From: Terriglobia bacterium | GTDB taxonomy: Bacteria; Acidobacteriota; Terriglobia; UBA7540 | Direction of reading: 5' to 3' | Assembly (NCBI GenBank): GCA_030041095.1 | Contig: JASHON010000073.1 | Span: 1 to 64,000, forward strand | DNA length: 64,000 nt | Part shown: in pieces, positions 55,522-64,000 of the stretch | How the letters are laid out: each line of letters starts with the position of its first letter | How positions within the stretch are numbered: the stretch's first letter is position 1 | Program-made: the position numbers and the translations under genes | The notes under the pieces: generated by a model | The model's input: only the letters and a program-made list of their open reading frames with translations | Databases searched by the model: none | What the model was told of the DNA's origin: nothing

Positions 55522-55911
55522 TCAAGGACGCGGTGCGAAGTTCTTCCGAAACTCTTCGCTGTTTTTCCTCACTTCCAGCCAGTCGAAGCAGAGATCCGGC
55601 GTTTGCAGCCAAACGGTAAACCATAACGCAATCTCATGTTTTTCCTTGCGTTTGAGCGGATTGACACGACGGTTGGCTGCGATGCTTTGCGCGCGCAGTT
55701 TGCCGTTGAGCAGGATGGCACGGACGAGGGAGGCGCCTGTCCGGTCCGACGCATGGACGTAGGATCGGTAAGCGGCGTCAAGCTCGCGCAGCGACTGCTC
55801 TGCACTGGCGAGATCGTGAAATTGGAGCTTCCCTTTCAGCCGGCCGGCGTAAGGCTCCGCCAGCGGTGGAGACGCCTTGTATGAGCGGGACTTTGATTCC
55901 CGACCGGCCAT
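55522..55911 (-). CDS. Small conserved-looking protein of unknown function
   Basis: A 129-residue, basic, Arg/Lys-rich protein with no signal peptide or membrane helix. It reads FHDLASAEQSLRELDAAYRS and then RRVNPLKRKEKHEIALWFTV and LQTPDLCFDWLEVRKNSEE. I do not recognise the family. The ATG at 55911 has a GGAG site a few bases upstream, and the gene follows mltG by about 20 bases on the same strand, so it is probably the last gene of the ruvX-mltG operon. No catalytic motif is evident. Confidence 0.6.
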   Translation of the reverse strand: MAGRESKSRSYKASPPLAEPYAGRLKGKLQFHDLASAEQSLRELDAAYRSYVHASDRTGASLVRAILLNGKLRAQSIAANRRVNPLKRKEKHEIALWFTVWLQTPDLCFDWLEVRKNSEEFRKNFAPRP

Positions 55912-55932
55912 TCGAGCTCCGGAATGCGGCAA

Positions 55933-56979
55933 CTATCGCTGCTGATCCATGTTCCCCTTACGGAGCGCTTCACGTTCCCTGCGATACCGCGCTACGTTGC
56001 GGTTTTGCTGCGCCAGCGTGTCGGCAAAAACGTGGCCACCATGATTGTTGCTGACGAAATAGAGCGCCTTTCCCGGAGCTGGATGGAGCGCCGCAAGAAT
56101 GGAGGCCAAGCCAGGGCTGCAAATGGGTCCTGGCGGAAGACCGCGATGCAGGTAAGTGTTGTAGGGGGAAGGCAACACGAGGTCCTGCCCGGTGATGGGA
56201 CCGTTGAACGCGTCCGAGCCTCCCTCAGTGCGCTCGACCGCGTAGATAACGGTGGGATCGCACTGAAGGAGCATTCCTCTTTGCAAACGCCGAAAAAAAA
56301 CCCCGGCGATGAGCGGTCGCTCGGACGGGTTTGGCGTTTCTTTCTCCACCAGGGATGCCAGCGTTATCACCTCGTGCAGCGAATGGGTGTCTGAGGAAAG
56401 GGCGGTCCGAATGTCGGAAGCGTACACCCCGCGAAAGCGGCGAAGCATGGTTTCGACGACCTCGCCGGCGGAAATGCCGCGGGGAAGACGGTAAGTGTCA
56501 GGGAAAAGATACCCCTCGAGCGTCGGCGCGCGCGGGTCAAGGCCTCGAATCTCCGCCGTCTGGCGCGTTGCCGCGAGAAATGCACGCGGATCGAGACCGA
56601 TATCACGCTGGAAGATCCGCGCCATGTCATAACGGTCAGATCCCTCCGGGATTACAACCGTGTGCAAATAGACTTCGCCGCGAGCGAGCTTTTCGTAAAT
56701 CTGCGTCGCGTTAAGGGGACGATCGAAGAGATATTCGCCGAACTTGAGGGTTTGATGACGGCGACGGCCAAGCGTGTAAAGCAGGAGGAAGGGAAGACGC
56801 TCGGAGATGACACCGTGCCGAAGAAGCTCGTCAGCAACTTGATCCGCCTGCGCGTGCCGTTGAACAACGAGCACCAAGCGCCCCGAGTAGCCTTTATAGG
56901 GAATCCGCAGTTCGTGCCACAGCCAAATGCCGCATCCGGCCGCGAACGCCAGAAGAACGACGGCTAATCGCTTCTTCAT
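55933..56979 (-). CDS. mltG: Endolytic peptidoglycan transglycosylase MltG
   Basis: A 348-residue YceG-fold protein with one N-terminal transmembrane helix, the LysM-like VVIPEGSDRYDMARIFQ region, EGYLFPDTYRLP and the catalytic Glu in ITLASLVEKET. Later come GPICSPGLASILAALHP and ALYFVSNNHGGHVF. MltG cuts nascent glycan strands inside the membrane-proximal layer and sets their length. Its start overlaps the ruvX stop by four bases (56976-56979). Confidence 0.9.
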   Translation of the reverse strand: MKKRLAVVLLAFAAGCGIWLWHELRIPYKGYSGRLVLVVQRHAQADQVADELLRHGVISERLPFLLLYTLGRRRHQTLKFGEYLFDRPLNATQIYEKLARGEVYLHTVVIPEGSDRYDMARIFQRDIGLDPRAFLAATRQTAEIRGLDPRAPTLEGYLFPDTYRLPRGISAGEVVETMLRRFRGVYASDIRTALSSDTHSLHEVITLASLVEKETPNPSERPLIAGVFFRRLQRGMLLQCDPTVIYAVERTEGGSDAFNGPITGQDLVLPSPYNTYLHRGLPPGPICSPGLASILAALHPAPGKALYFVSNNHGGHVFADTLAQQNRNVARYRREREALRKGNMDQQR

Positions 56980-57431
56980 TCGTCTCCGCCGTTGGCAGCC
57001 TTCTGGAACCTCCGCCAGTCGAGATAGCTCTGAAGAATCAATGTGGCAGCTACCCGATCAACGGCTCGCTTGCGCTTCTCGATCCCAATGCCGGAGGCTC
57101 GGAGCAGCCGGCGAGCCTCTGCCGTGCTCAATCGCTCATCCCACATTCTTACCTCACACGGAATCCGGCGGCGCAGCTTCTCCGCGAAGCGCTGCGCTCG
57201 CCGCGACATCGCGGTTTCATTTCCGCTTGCGCTCAGGGGATGACCCACCACCACTTCCTGCACGCCGTATTCCGCCACAAGATCGGCCATGGCGTTCAGC
57301 GCGGAGTTTTCATCTTTCCGCTCGAACGTGGGCAAACCCTGAGCGATCAAGCCGAGAGAGTCCGAAACGGCCAGACCCAGGCGGCGGGTTCCGAAATCGA
57401 CGGCCAATATTCTTACCGGTGAGGCGCACAT
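56976..57431 (-). CDS. ruvX: Holliday junction resolvase-like RuvX (YqgF)
   Basis: A 151-residue RNase H-fold protein: ILAVDFGTRRLGLAVSD with the first catalytic Asp, VVVGHPLSASGNET, MWDERLSTAEA and a final VDRVAATLILQSYL with a late Asp. YqgF is essential in many species and acts in rRNA processing or junction resolution. The usual pairing of ruvX with mltG is kept here. The ATG at 57431 gives the normal length. Confidence 0.88.
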   Translation of the reverse strand: MCASPVRILAVDFGTRRLGLAVSDSLGLIAQGLPTFERKDENSALNAMADLVAEYGVQEVVVGHPLSASGNETAMSRRAQRFAEKLRRRIPCEVRMWDERLSTAEARRLLRASGIGIEKRKRAVDRVAATLILQSYLDWRRFQKAANGGDE

Positions 57432-57541
57432 TGCAAACCCCGGGGATTTTTGTCCTCCGTGCGAGCTTTTGGCGAGACCCCCTCATCCGTCCGCCGGCTT
57501 CGTCTGACCGTGGATCTCTAATCAGGGCATTTGGGTGGCCT

Positions 57542-57778
57542 TCAGCTACCCGGAGGCTTTGGAGCCGGTGGCAATGTGAACGCGGCCACTTCGGACTGGA
57601 ATTCCATCTTTTTATGGCTGCCATCGCAAAAGGGCTTGTTTGCCGAATGGCCGCAACGGCAAAGACTCACGGCCGTGCGCCCGCTCAAGCCGAACGCTCG
57701 CCCCTCCTGATCAACGATTTCAAATTCACCCTCTAATCGCAAAGGTCCGTTGTTCCTCACCGTAATTCTCGTGGTCAA
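57542..57778 (-). CDS. CDGSH iron-sulfur domain protein
   Basis: A 78-residue protein with one CDGSH motif, seen as CRCGHSANKPFCDGSHK, which binds a [2Fe-2S] cluster through three cysteines and one histidine. The start is TTG: AGGAGG lies eight bases upstream, and no ATG fits. It is likely a soluble redox or cluster-transfer protein. It ends in a proline-rich tail (TLPPAPKPPG). Confidence 0.85.
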   Translation of the reverse strand: MTTRITVRNNGPLRLEGEFEIVDQEGRAFGLSGRTAVSLCRCGHSANKPFCDGSHKKMEFQSEVAAFTLPPAPKPPGS

Positions 57779-57803
57779 TCTATTTTCCTCCTCTCAGCCG
57801 GTG

Positions 57804-58238
57804 TCATTTCCAATATGCGCTGCCCGGCAGGACACAGATCAGAATGCCAAAAAAGATCAGAGAAATCGCGCCGTGGAGAATCATCCAGGTGCGGCGCGGC
57901 ACGACCAGCTTACCCGCGGCCACCCGGCGCGCGCGGCTGAAGACAATCCCGTGAAGGACGATCAAGACCGCAACCAGCGTGAGCTTAGCCTGCAGCCATG
58001 GCGCTCGAAGGATGGCCTGACCCTGCAGAGCAATCAGAACGATTCCCGTCACCACCGTAATGCCGGCGCCCGGGTTCGCCATGCCGGATAAAATCCTCAT
58101 CTCGGCCTGCCCCAACGCCGCCCTGCCGTCCCCCGTTTGGTCCTCACTGTGCTGGCCGAGCAGGCTCGTCGCCACGAGCAACCCTCCAATCCAGAAAACA
58201 AGGCCCGTAATGTGAAACAGCAACGTCCACAACAACAT
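57804..58238 (-). CDS. CopD/DUF2269-like integral membrane protein
   Basis: A 144-residue protein with four hydrophobic segments: LLFHITGLVFWIGGLLVA, GAGITVVTGIVLIALQG, AKLTLVAVLIVLHGIVFS and LHGAISLIFFGILICVLP. Histidines in the first, third and fourth helices and the WIGG motif suggest a haem-binding or copper-resistance CopD/HemJ-like fold. The function is not established. AGGAGAGG lies seven bases before the ATG at 58238. It stands just upstream of the CDGSH gene, with 25 bases between. Confidence 0.65.
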   Translation of the reverse strand: MLLWTLLFHITGLVFWIGGLLVATSLLGQHSEDQTGDGRAALGQAEMRILSGMANPGAGITVVTGIVLIALQGQAILRAPWLQAKLTLVAVLIVLHGIVFSRARRVAAGKLVVPRRTWMILHGAISLIFFGILICVLPGSAYWK

Positions 58239-58313
58239 CAATATACCTCTCCTCTTCTGGCGCACGCTTGAGCCGGCCGTTAGTCACGCTTCAAGAGAAT
58301 ATCAGATTAGCAG

Positions 58314-58640
58314 TTACTGCTCGGATGCGAGCAACGGGGAGGCTGACGCTTGCGGTTCCAAAAACGCGAGGCCGGCTTCGGCTTCGTTCGCCGGCGCATC
58401 CTGGACCCAGATCACCCGGCTCTCGACGGCGTAGCTTCGTCCTTCGCGAGGGATTACAGTGACCCGCTGACCTGGTTCGAGGCGTATCGTGGTTCGCACT
58501 CTCGCGCCGAGCATAGAAAGATCGACGGCGAACGCGTGGTTCGCAATCTGCTCGGCATCGGAATCTACAATCAAGGCAATAGCCTTGGAGGCCCTGTTAC
58601 GCGGGGCGCGCCGTCGATTGTCAATGTTGTCCAGTATCAT
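58314..58640 (-). CDS. PilZ-domain protein
   Basis: A 108-residue single-domain PilZ protein. RRRAPRNRASKAI is the arginine-rich nucleotide-binding N-terminal motif, and VDLSMLGARVRT matches the D/NxSxxG motif. It therefore probably binds cyclic-di-GMP. The ATG at 58640 leaves the motif near the N-terminus. It is a candidate receptor for the nucleotide that a live HD-GYP enzyme would degrade. Confidence 0.75.
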   Translation of the reverse strand: MILDNIDNRRRAPRNRASKAIALIVDSDAEQIANHAFAVDLSMLGARVRTTIRLEPGQRVTVIPREGRSYAVESRVIWVQDAPANEAEAGLAFLEPQASASPLLASEQ

Positions 58641-58706
58641 TCTCCCTCTCAACCGCAATCCATATGCGAAAGCTCAGACGAAGAGTGGCCTGCGGTTCGG
58701 CAGAAG

Positions 58707-59078
58707 CTATTGGCTGGCGTTCTGCTTCGCCGGAAGCCGATTGAGCGTCATATCCGATTGGCCCCACGGCCCGGTGATTTTTAGTTGGATCGTATCGCCT
58801 GAAACGGTACCCTCGTGGTCAATCGAACTGCCACCGAAATGGGTTCTGAATGAGATCTTGTTCCCGTCCACCTTTCCGTCACTGATAGGCACTTTGCCGT
58901 TCGCCGTCTCCACCGTCCCCACCAGTGTGGCTCCCCGTGCCTTGAAGTTAAAGGTAATTTTGAAGTCGCCGTTCGGCCCGCTCAGCGTCCCCTGCCAGCG
59001 CCCGTCCACCCCAGCGGCAACGGATATGCCGGCGAAAAGCACCACCAGAATTACCGCGGCCATCGTGTGTCGAAGCAT
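58707..59078 (-). CDS. Small secreted protein of unknown function
   Basis: The product (123 residues) has a signal peptide (LRHTMAAVILVVLFAGISVAA) and then a beta-rich body of short repeats: DGRWQGTLSGPNGDFKITFN, GATLVGTVETANG and SIDHEGTVSGDTIQLKITG. No enzymatic motif is seen. The alternating GTV and GDTI strands suggest a compact beta-barrel such as a lipocalin-like fold, but this is inference. GGAGGG lies nine bases before the ATG. It is divergent from the ThiF/MoeB gene. Confidence 0.65.
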   Translation of the reverse strand: MLRHTMAAVILVVLFAGISVAAGVDGRWQGTLSGPNGDFKITFNFKARGATLVGTVETANGKVPISDGKVDGNKISFRTHFGGSSIDHEGTVSGDTIQLKITGPWGQSDMTLNRLPAKQNASQ

Positions 59079-59195
59079 GGGTCATGCCCTCCGCCAGAGA
59101 TCGACTTTCTCGGAGCTTACACCGCGCATGCTACGGCGTCAACTGAATGGAAGGTACAATGGGAACAGCGCTGCTGGAAAAATATGGGCGCGCCC

Positions 59196-60227
59196 ATGAA
59201 TCCTGATGAGCTATTGAAGCTTAACCGCTACTCTCGCCAGGTGCTGTTTGCGCCGCTGGGCTGGGCCGGGCAGGCGAAATTGCTGCAGGCAAAGGCAGTG
59301 ATTGTTGGCTGTGGTGCGCTGGGAACGGCGCAAGCGAACCTGCTGGCGCGAGCCGGCGTGGGGGCGCTGCGGCTGGTCGACCGCGATTATGTGGAAGAGA
59401 CCAATCTTCATCGCCAGAGCTTGTTCGAAGAATCCGATGCTGCGCAGCGGTTTCCGAAGGCAGTCGCCGCGGAGAAGGCGCTTAAACGCGTCAATTCAAG
59501 CATCCACGTGGAAGGCATCGTCGCGGACGTCAACAGCCGTAATGTGGAGGACTTCATTGCGGGCTTCGATCTGGTGCTTGATGGGACCGACAATTTCGAA
59601 ACGCGATATCTGTTGAATGATGCCGCGGTGAAACTGAATATACCCTGGATTTACGGCGCCGTGGTGGCAAGCGTCGGCGTCACCTTCACCGTGCTGCCGG
59701 GGCGCACGGCGTGCCTTTCCTGCATCTTCCCCCTGCCGCCGGAGGGAATTCACGAGACTTGTGACACCGCGGGCGTGATTGCGCCCGCCGTAAGTTGGGT
59801 CACGGCCATTCAAGCGACGGAGGCGCTCAAAATCCTCGCGGGCCGTGAAGCGGATTTGCATGGCCGGCTGCTCTCCATCGATTTATGGAAAAACCACTCG
59901 CAGAGCGTCCGGCCGGCGCAAAACCCAGAATGTGCGACGTGCGGCCAGCGTCGCTTTGTTCACCTGGAGCGTTCTTCTCCTTCCCAAGCCGTGCTGTGCG
60001 GAAGAAATGCCGTACAGATCCGGCAACAGCACCCGACACCCATTGATCTCGATTTTCTGCGAAATCGTCTGGAGAGCTTCGGGCCGGTGCGGGGAAACAA
60101 TTACCTGGTGGAGTGCCGCCTCGGTAATTACGATCTCACGGTTTTTCAGGATGGCCGCGCAATTGTAAAGGGTACGGAGGATGCAGGGTTGGCGCGCTCG
60201 CTCTATGCGCGATATGTGGGCTCGTGA
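59196..60227 (+). CDS. ThiF/MoeB/HesA-family adenylyltransferase
   Basis: A 343-residue E1-like enzyme: VIVGCGALGTAQANLLARAG (ATP-binding), LVDRDYVEETNLHRQSLFEE with the Arg finger, DGTDNFETRYLLND and a zinc site from CLSC and ECATCGQ. It adenylates the C-terminal glycine of a small sulfur-carrier protein (ThiS, MoaD or a relative). The C-terminal ~50 residues (LTVFQDGRAIVKGTEDAGLA) match the extra tail of many MoeB/ThiF proteins. No sulfur-carrier gene is adjacent. The start at 59196 (reading MNPDELL) is best; upstream in-frame codons are shadows of intergenic sequence. Confidence 0.82.
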   Translation: MNPDELLKLNRYSRQVLFAPLGWAGQAKLLQAKAVIVGCGALGTAQANLLARAGVGALRLVDRDYVEETNLHRQSLFEESDAAQRFPKAVAAEKALKRVNSSIHVEGIVADVNSRNVEDFIAGFDLVLDGTDNFETRYLLNDAAVKLNIPWIYGAVVASVGVTFTVLPGRTACLSCIFPLPPEGIHETCDTAGVIAPAVSWVTAIQATEALKILAGREADLHGRLLSIDLWKNHSQSVRPAQNPECATCGQRRFVHLERSSPSQAVLCGRNAVQIRQQHPTPIDLDFLRNRLESFGPVRGNNYLVECRLGNYDLTVFQDGRAIVKGTEDAGLARSLYARYVGS

Positions 60228-61055
60228 TTAACGGATAATCAGCCCGGCGTAACCGACCACGGCCGAAGCTTCCCCTCCAGCATCCGCGGACGTCGCGTAT
60301 TTTTCCAACCGAGCTTCCCGAGCGTTCAATTCCTTTGCCGCATGGAGCATCGCGACAGCCGGCTCAATGCCGCACATCGAGATGCGCTCGCGCTGGACCA
60401 CCCGGTAAAGGCCTTCCGGATCCAAATCCAGGATTCGATCAATAGCCTTCCTGTCTTTAAGCCTGGTAATTCCATCCGGCTCGTAATGGTTCATATCGCT
60501 CGAAGCGACGACAAGAACGTTGCGGCCCAATTGCCGGCTTGCGCTCACAATGGCGTGCCCCAGCGCCGCAAGCGTGGCATATTCAACTCCGAAGATCACA
60601 ATTGGCACGAAGCTGAATTCCCCTACGGCGCGTTGAAGGAAAGGAATTTGTACTTCCAGGGAATGCTCCGCTTCGTGGGCGTGAGCGTCTTCCACCAATT
60701 CCGTACAATGGCTGCGAATTGCCTCAGCGAGCTCAGCATCGACGGTCACCCGGCCCAGCGGTGTGAGCCATTCGCCGCGTGAGATGATGGCGAGCGGCGC
60801 GCCTCTCCCGTAATGATTGGGTCCAAGAATCACAAACGAACGAGCCGGAGGCAGCCGGCGGTAGACGGCTCCGGCGACCGATCCGGAGTACATGTAGCCG
60901 GCGTGAGGCGCCACGCACGCCTTCGCATCCTCGATCCGGCCTTCGGCAGAGGGTATTGCTCGAAGATGCTCATCGATTTCGCGGGTGAGCTCGTTTGGGT
61001 CTGAGGGATAAAAGCGCCCCGCCACGGCCGGCCGGCGAAGGGGAGCTGGGCCCAT
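60228..61055 (-). CDS. MEMO1-family protein (AmmeMemoRadiSam system B)
   Basis: A 275-residue protein with RRPAVAGRFYPSDPNELTRE at the N-terminus, CVAPHAGYMYSGSVAGAVYR, VILGPNHYGRGAPLA and VASSDMNHY, the LigB-like fold of MEMO proteins. Family members pair with a radical SAM protein and an AMMECR1 protein in a conserved trio whose function is not settled; neither is next to it. Conserved His residues in the PHAGYMYSG and GPNHYG motifs would bind a metal. It is convergent with the ThiF/MoeB gene. Confidence 0.83.
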   Translation of the reverse strand: MGPAPLRRPAVAGRFYPSDPNELTREIDEHLRAIPSAEGRIEDAKACVAPHAGYMYSGSVAGAVYRRLPPARSFVILGPNHYGRGAPLAIISRGEWLTPLGRVTVDAELAEAIRSHCTELVEDAHAHEAEHSLEVQIPFLQRAVGEFSFVPIVIFGVEYATLAALGHAIVSASRQLGRNVLVVASSDMNHYEPDGITRLKDRKAIDRILDLDPEGLYRVVQRERISMCGIEPAVAMLHAAKELNAREARLEKYATSADAGGEASAVVGYAGLIIR

Positions 61056-61100
61056 GGCTAAGAATGCTAGCCCCTGGCCATGGGCGTGTCAACGCGGGGT

Positions 61101-61934
61101 TCACCCGAGTACGTATTGCTCGATCGCCCGGGCAACGCCATCATCATTGTTCGACGAGGTAATCGCCCATCCTTCAGGGACGGGATCGAAGTTGTGGTTG
61201 GCCATCAGGACGGGCTGACCCGCAAACTGCAGCATCTCCAGGTCATTCATATTGTCTCCGATGGCCACCACCTCTTCCGGTTCTATCCCGATCCGTTCTG
61301 ACCAATAGGCAAGCCCGGCGCCTTTCGAGCAATTCCAATTCATGGCGTCGAGGAGAGAAAGATTGCGGGCAAGATATTTGGTCCAAGCCAGATGAAATTT
61401 CGAAGCGTCCGGAGAAGCGCGAAGGATGAGCTCGAGCGGTTCGATGGCGGCAGGAGGACCGGCAAACGTCAAGTGCAGAGGATCGAGCTCCATCGACGCT
61501 GCCGGGTCCGTGGTTTGGAGAAGGCACTCAGGGCAAGTCTTCATGTACCATGCCATCAAGCCATCCGGCGCGGCGTTCTGATGCATGACGATCTGCCCCC
61601 GGCCCGGAACATCGAAGAACGCGGCCATGTAGCCCCAGTAGCTCGCCGAGACTTCCATAATCTCCCGCGCTACGGCCCGAGGAAGCAAGTTACGATAGAA
61701 CGCCCTGCCTTCCGAATCGCCGATCCTCGCTCCATTTGAAGAGATCACCGTTACCGGCGCCGGCATTTGTTCCAGAAACCGCGACGCGGAGTGGTAACGC
61801 CGCCCGGTGACAATAACAATCTCCACGCCTCGGCGTGACGCTTTCAACATTGCTTTGCGGTTTGCCGGGGAAATTTCGCCGCGCGGGTTGACCAATGTAC
61901 CGTCAAGGTCAAGGGCGAGAAGACGGATTGGCAT
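61101..61934 (-). CDS. Cof-type HAD phosphatase (HAD-IIB)
   Basis: The 277-residue enzyme opens with LLALDLDGTLVNPRGEIS, where DxDGT holds the nucleophile, continues with VIVTGRRYHSA and ISSNGARI, and ends with a motif reading VAIGDNMNDLEML, which carries the second pair of aspartates. Cof-type phosphatases act on small phosphorylated sugars, nucleotides or cofactors. The cap domain between residues 80 and 200 would decide the substrate, which is unknown. It directly follows the KDG-kinase-like gene in the same direction. Confidence 0.85.
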   Translation of the reverse strand: MPIRLLALDLDGTLVNPRGEISPANRKAMLKASRRGVEIVIVTGRRYHSASRFLEQMPAPVTVISSNGARIGDSEGRAFYRNLLPRAVAREIMEVSASYWGYMAAFFDVPGRGQIVMHQNAAPDGLMAWYMKTCPECLLQTTDPAASMELDPLHLTFAGPPAAIEPLELILRASPDASKFHLAWTKYLARNLSLLDAMNWNCSKGAGLAYWSERIGIEPEEVVAIGDNMNDLEMLQFAGQPVLMANHNFDPVPEGWAITSSNNDDGVARAIEQYVLG

Positions 61935-61946
61935 TCAAGCCTCGAG

Positions 61947-63029
61947 TCAGCGCTGGATGCGCGCGGAACCGCCTTTCGCGAACGCGCGTACCTGCTCGAG
62001 CGTCGCCATCGTGGTGTCCCCTGGAAAGGTGGTAAGCAACGCGCCGTGCGCCCAGCCGAGCTTAACGGCTTCCTCGGGACTCTCGCCGGCCAGCAAGCCG
62101 TAGAATAACCCTGCCGCAAACCCGTCGCCTCCGCCGACGCGGTCGAGAACATCAAGCTCGATGGTGGGCGCCCGGTACGTTTTCCCATTAATCCAGGCCA
62201 CTGCGCTCCAGCCATGCCGGTTGGTGGAGTAAACCCCGCGAAGGGTCGTGGCGATCACTTTGATGCGCGGATAGCGCTGTGTCACCTGCCCAATCATTTC
62301 CAGAAAAGCGGCTGGATCGAGTTTCGATTTGCCCAACACTTCCGGGCCCTGGATGCCCAAGCCTTTTTGGAGATCTTCCTCGTTCCCAACCAGTACGTCG
62401 GCGTTGGCAACAATACGGCCAATCACTTCCGGCGCTCGGGCCACGCCGCCCGAAACCCTCCAAAGTTTCTCCCGGAAGTTGAGATCGAAGGAATTAACGG
62501 CGCCCACCGCTGTCGCCGCGCGCATGCCTTCGATGATGAGCTCGGACGTGGTGGGCGAGAGCGCGGCGAAGATGCCTCCACTGTGGAACCAGCGCACGCC
62601 TCCTGAAAATATGGCGCTCCAGTCGAAATCTCCCGGCTTCAGGAGAGCGGCCGCCTCGTTTGCGCGGTTATAGAAGACCATGGGCGCTCGTACGCCGTAC
62701 CCTCGGTCACTGTAAACTGCAGCGATGTTTGGTCCCTTCACCCCATCGTAGTCGAACCACTTGTAAAAGGGTTTCACACCCATCGCTCTCACCCGCTCGG
62801 CCACAAGCTCACCGACCGGGTAGCGAACCATCGCGGTCGCAATCGCTGTGCTCAGACCGAAGCAATCCGATAGGTTCGCGGCGACGTTGAACTCGCCGCC
62901 ACTCACGTGAATCTCGCACTCTGTAGCTTTTCGAAACGGGATAATTCCCGGGTCGAGCCGGTGAACCAGGCCGCCGAGCGAGACAAGATCCAAAGCCCTG
63001 CGTTCCGGAATGTTGAGTGCGTCCGTCAT
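61947..63029 (-). CDS. kdgK: PfkB-family sugar kinase, KDG kinase-like
   Basis: A 360-residue ribokinase-fold protein with VSGGEFNVAANLSD at the N-terminus and the PfkB signature 2 as LDVLDRVGGGDGFAAGLFYG (catalytic Asp in GGGD, where GAGD is more usual). VLVGNEEDLQKG and VIATTLRGVYST are also typical of 2-keto-3-deoxygluconate kinases. KdgK phosphorylates KDG, the product of UxuA, for cleavage to pyruvate and glyceraldehyde-3-phosphate. GGAGG lies before the ATG. The HAD phosphatase gene follows after 12 bases. Confidence 0.78.
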   Translation of the reverse strand: MTDALNIPERRALDLVSLGGLVHRLDPGIIPFRKATECEIHVSGGEFNVAANLSDCFGLSTAIATAMVRYPVGELVAERVRAMGVKPFYKWFDYDGVKGPNIAAVYSDRGYGVRAPMVFYNRANEAAALLKPGDFDWSAIFSGGVRWFHSGGIFAALSPTTSELIIEGMRAATAVGAVNSFDLNFREKLWRVSGGVARAPEVIGRIVANADVLVGNEEDLQKGLGIQGPEVLGKSKLDPAAFLEMIGQVTQRYPRIKVIATTLRGVYSTNRHGWSAVAWINGKTYRAPTIELDVLDRVGGGDGFAAGLFYGLLAGESPEEAVKLGWAHGALLTTFPGDTTMATLEQVRAFAKGGSARIQR

Positions 63030-63196
63030 GAAACCTCCAGAGTGGTTGCAGGCGAGAAACGCCGACCATCAGACTTGCGATGGCCAAATTCGGCCGGGAG
63101 CCAAGGGTGCAAAGTCAAAAAAAGGGCATTCGACCGGGGACTCTTCAGCTCACTTGTAATGGTCAAGCGTCAACAGTCGATCGAAAATCGGCCATT

Positions 63197-64000
63197 TCAC
63201 CGTCGAAACAGCTTCGCATACTGCTGTTCCAGAAAGTTATCGGTCATGCCTGCAATATAGTCGCAAACCACCCGAGCCACAGGCTGCTGCTTTGTCTGGG
63301 CAAAGTAATAGGGTGGAAGGGCGCGCGGCCGGCCCAGATAGTATTCGAACAGGCGCTGGAGATGAATGACAATCCGGCGACGCTCGCGGCTGACCTCTGG
63401 ATGGGAATAGAGCCGGCGCTTAAGGAACGACTTGAGGCGATGAATCTCTTCTCCCAGCCGCGGACTCAAACCGGCCTGTCTGGCTTTCAGCTCGCGGATC
63501 CGCGCTGCGGACCGCACCTTTTGCTTCTGCAGCCGCTGGCGGGTCGCGGCAATCAGGTCCGAGACGAAGCAGTCCACGAGGCCACGTAGCGCTTCGTTAA
63601 AGCGGAGCTTCTCACTCTGCTGCGGGTGTTTTTTCTCAATGGGATGAATGAGCCGTTGGAAGAGCGGAACGTTATCACAAATCAACCGCAAGTCAAGGAG
63701 ATTGGATTCAAATCCATCATCGAGGTCAGCGCAACTATAGGCAATTTCATCCGCAGGGTCGATCAACTGGGCTTCGAGCGGTGGCCGCTCGTCCAGCCGG
63801 TATTCACTAAGCTCCGGATAGAGGTCGGCATCGTAATCGCGGGAGTGCTTGACGATTCCTTCGCGTACCTCGAACGTGAGATTCAGACCCGGAAAAGAAA
63901 TGTATTTCTGCTCGAATTGTTCCACAATCCGCAAGGCGTGAAGGTTGTGGTCGAACCGGTCGTGGTGTGCCGTCATCAGGCGGTTAAGCAATTCCTCGCC
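63197..64000 (-). CDS. dgt: dGTP triphosphohydrolase, C-terminal part (gene continues beyond the window)
   Basis: The frame is open to the right window edge, so about 268 residues of the C-terminal part are visible. LTAHHDRFDHN-type wording near the edge, followed by LRIVEQFEQKY, FEVREGIVKHSRDYD, LEAQLIDPADEIAYSCADLD and a final CDYIAGMTDNFL, matches the dGTPase family. These HD-domain enzymes split deoxynucleoside triphosphates into nucleoside and tripolyphosphate. The first HD residues lie outside the window. The distal DPADEI aspartates are part of the active site. Confidence 0.83.
   Translation of the reverse strand, partial: GEELLNRLMTAHHDRFDHNLHALRIVEQFEQKYISFPGLNLTFEVREGIVKHSRDYDADLYPELSEYRLDERPPLEAQLIDPADEIAYSCADLDDGFESNLLDLRLICDNVPLFQRLIHPIEKKHPQQSEKLRFNEALRGLVDCFVSDLIAATRQRLQKQKVRSAARIRELKARQAGLSPRLGEEIHRLKSFLKRRLYSHPEVSRERRRIVIHLQRLFEYYLGRPRALPPYYFAQTKQQPVARVVCDYIAGMTDNFLEQQYAKLFRR

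Overview
The window looks like a chromosomal segment of an Acidobacteriota bacterium, or a close Gram-negative relative. It is moderately high in GC, with a lolC-lolD-clpC-bamA-ompH outer-membrane block, a very large ADOP-type duplicated ABC permease, DUF1080 and SMP-30 remnants, a PEP-CTERM-like tail and many short dispersed palindromic repeats. The assignment comes from gene families and layout alone, because there is no rRNA or full tRNA gene here.

Layout. 1-1.6 kb: tail of a PEP-CTERM-like surface protein and a WxPGYW-repeat secreted protein. 1.6-7.8 kb (minus): a five-gene operon aroB / MFS transporter / lsrF-like aldolase / rpe-like epimerase / aldolase-dehydrogenase fusion. 7.8-15.2 kb: a DUF1080 remnant, kbl, a PASTA protein, a dacB-type carboxypeptidase, a GT2 glycosyltransferase, RidA, a thioesterase and a CDF metal transporter with an unusually long tail. 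15.2-26 kb (minus): Skp/OmpH, BamA, ClpC, LolD, LolC/E and two overlapping response regulators, one carrying a degenerate HD-GYP domain. 26-31.7 kb: a small XRE regulator, a C45-like hydrolase, HpnE and a DCC/lipase-maturation-factor fusion.

31.8-49 kb is the accessory region. An AT-rich, repeat-bearing non-coding stretch leads into a broken Phd antitoxin, a RelE/ParE toxin and a DEDDy exonuclease. A complete type I-E CRISPR-Cas operon follows, in the order cas3, cas8e, cse2, cas6e, [DUF2281-PIN toxin-antitoxin], cas7e, cas5e, cas1, cas2, all on the plus strand. The array has 48 repeats and 47 spacers (42644-45542). Beyond it lie a gene remnant cut by the end of the array, an SDR, mannonate dehydratase, an SMP-30 remnant, a 141-bp second cas1 fragment joined to the tail of a HigB toxin, and a frameshifted HigA. 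Three toxin-antitoxin families in or around one cas locus, one of them inside the operon, together with remains of a second cas1, suggest repeated recombination.

49.3-64 kb returns to core genes: ThpR, RhaT, an FkbM-like methyltransferase, the ADOP permease, a repeat-rich intergenic region, MltG-RuvX, CDGSH, CopD-like and PilZ proteins, a ThiF/MoeB enzyme, a MEMO protein, a HAD phosphatase, a KDG-kinase-like PfkB kinase and the C-terminal part of dGTPase. UxuA and the KDG kinase are consecutive steps of hexuronate breakdown. RhaT, the aldolase/dehydrogenase fusion, the LsrF-like aldolase and the epimerase also fit a sugar-degrading life style.
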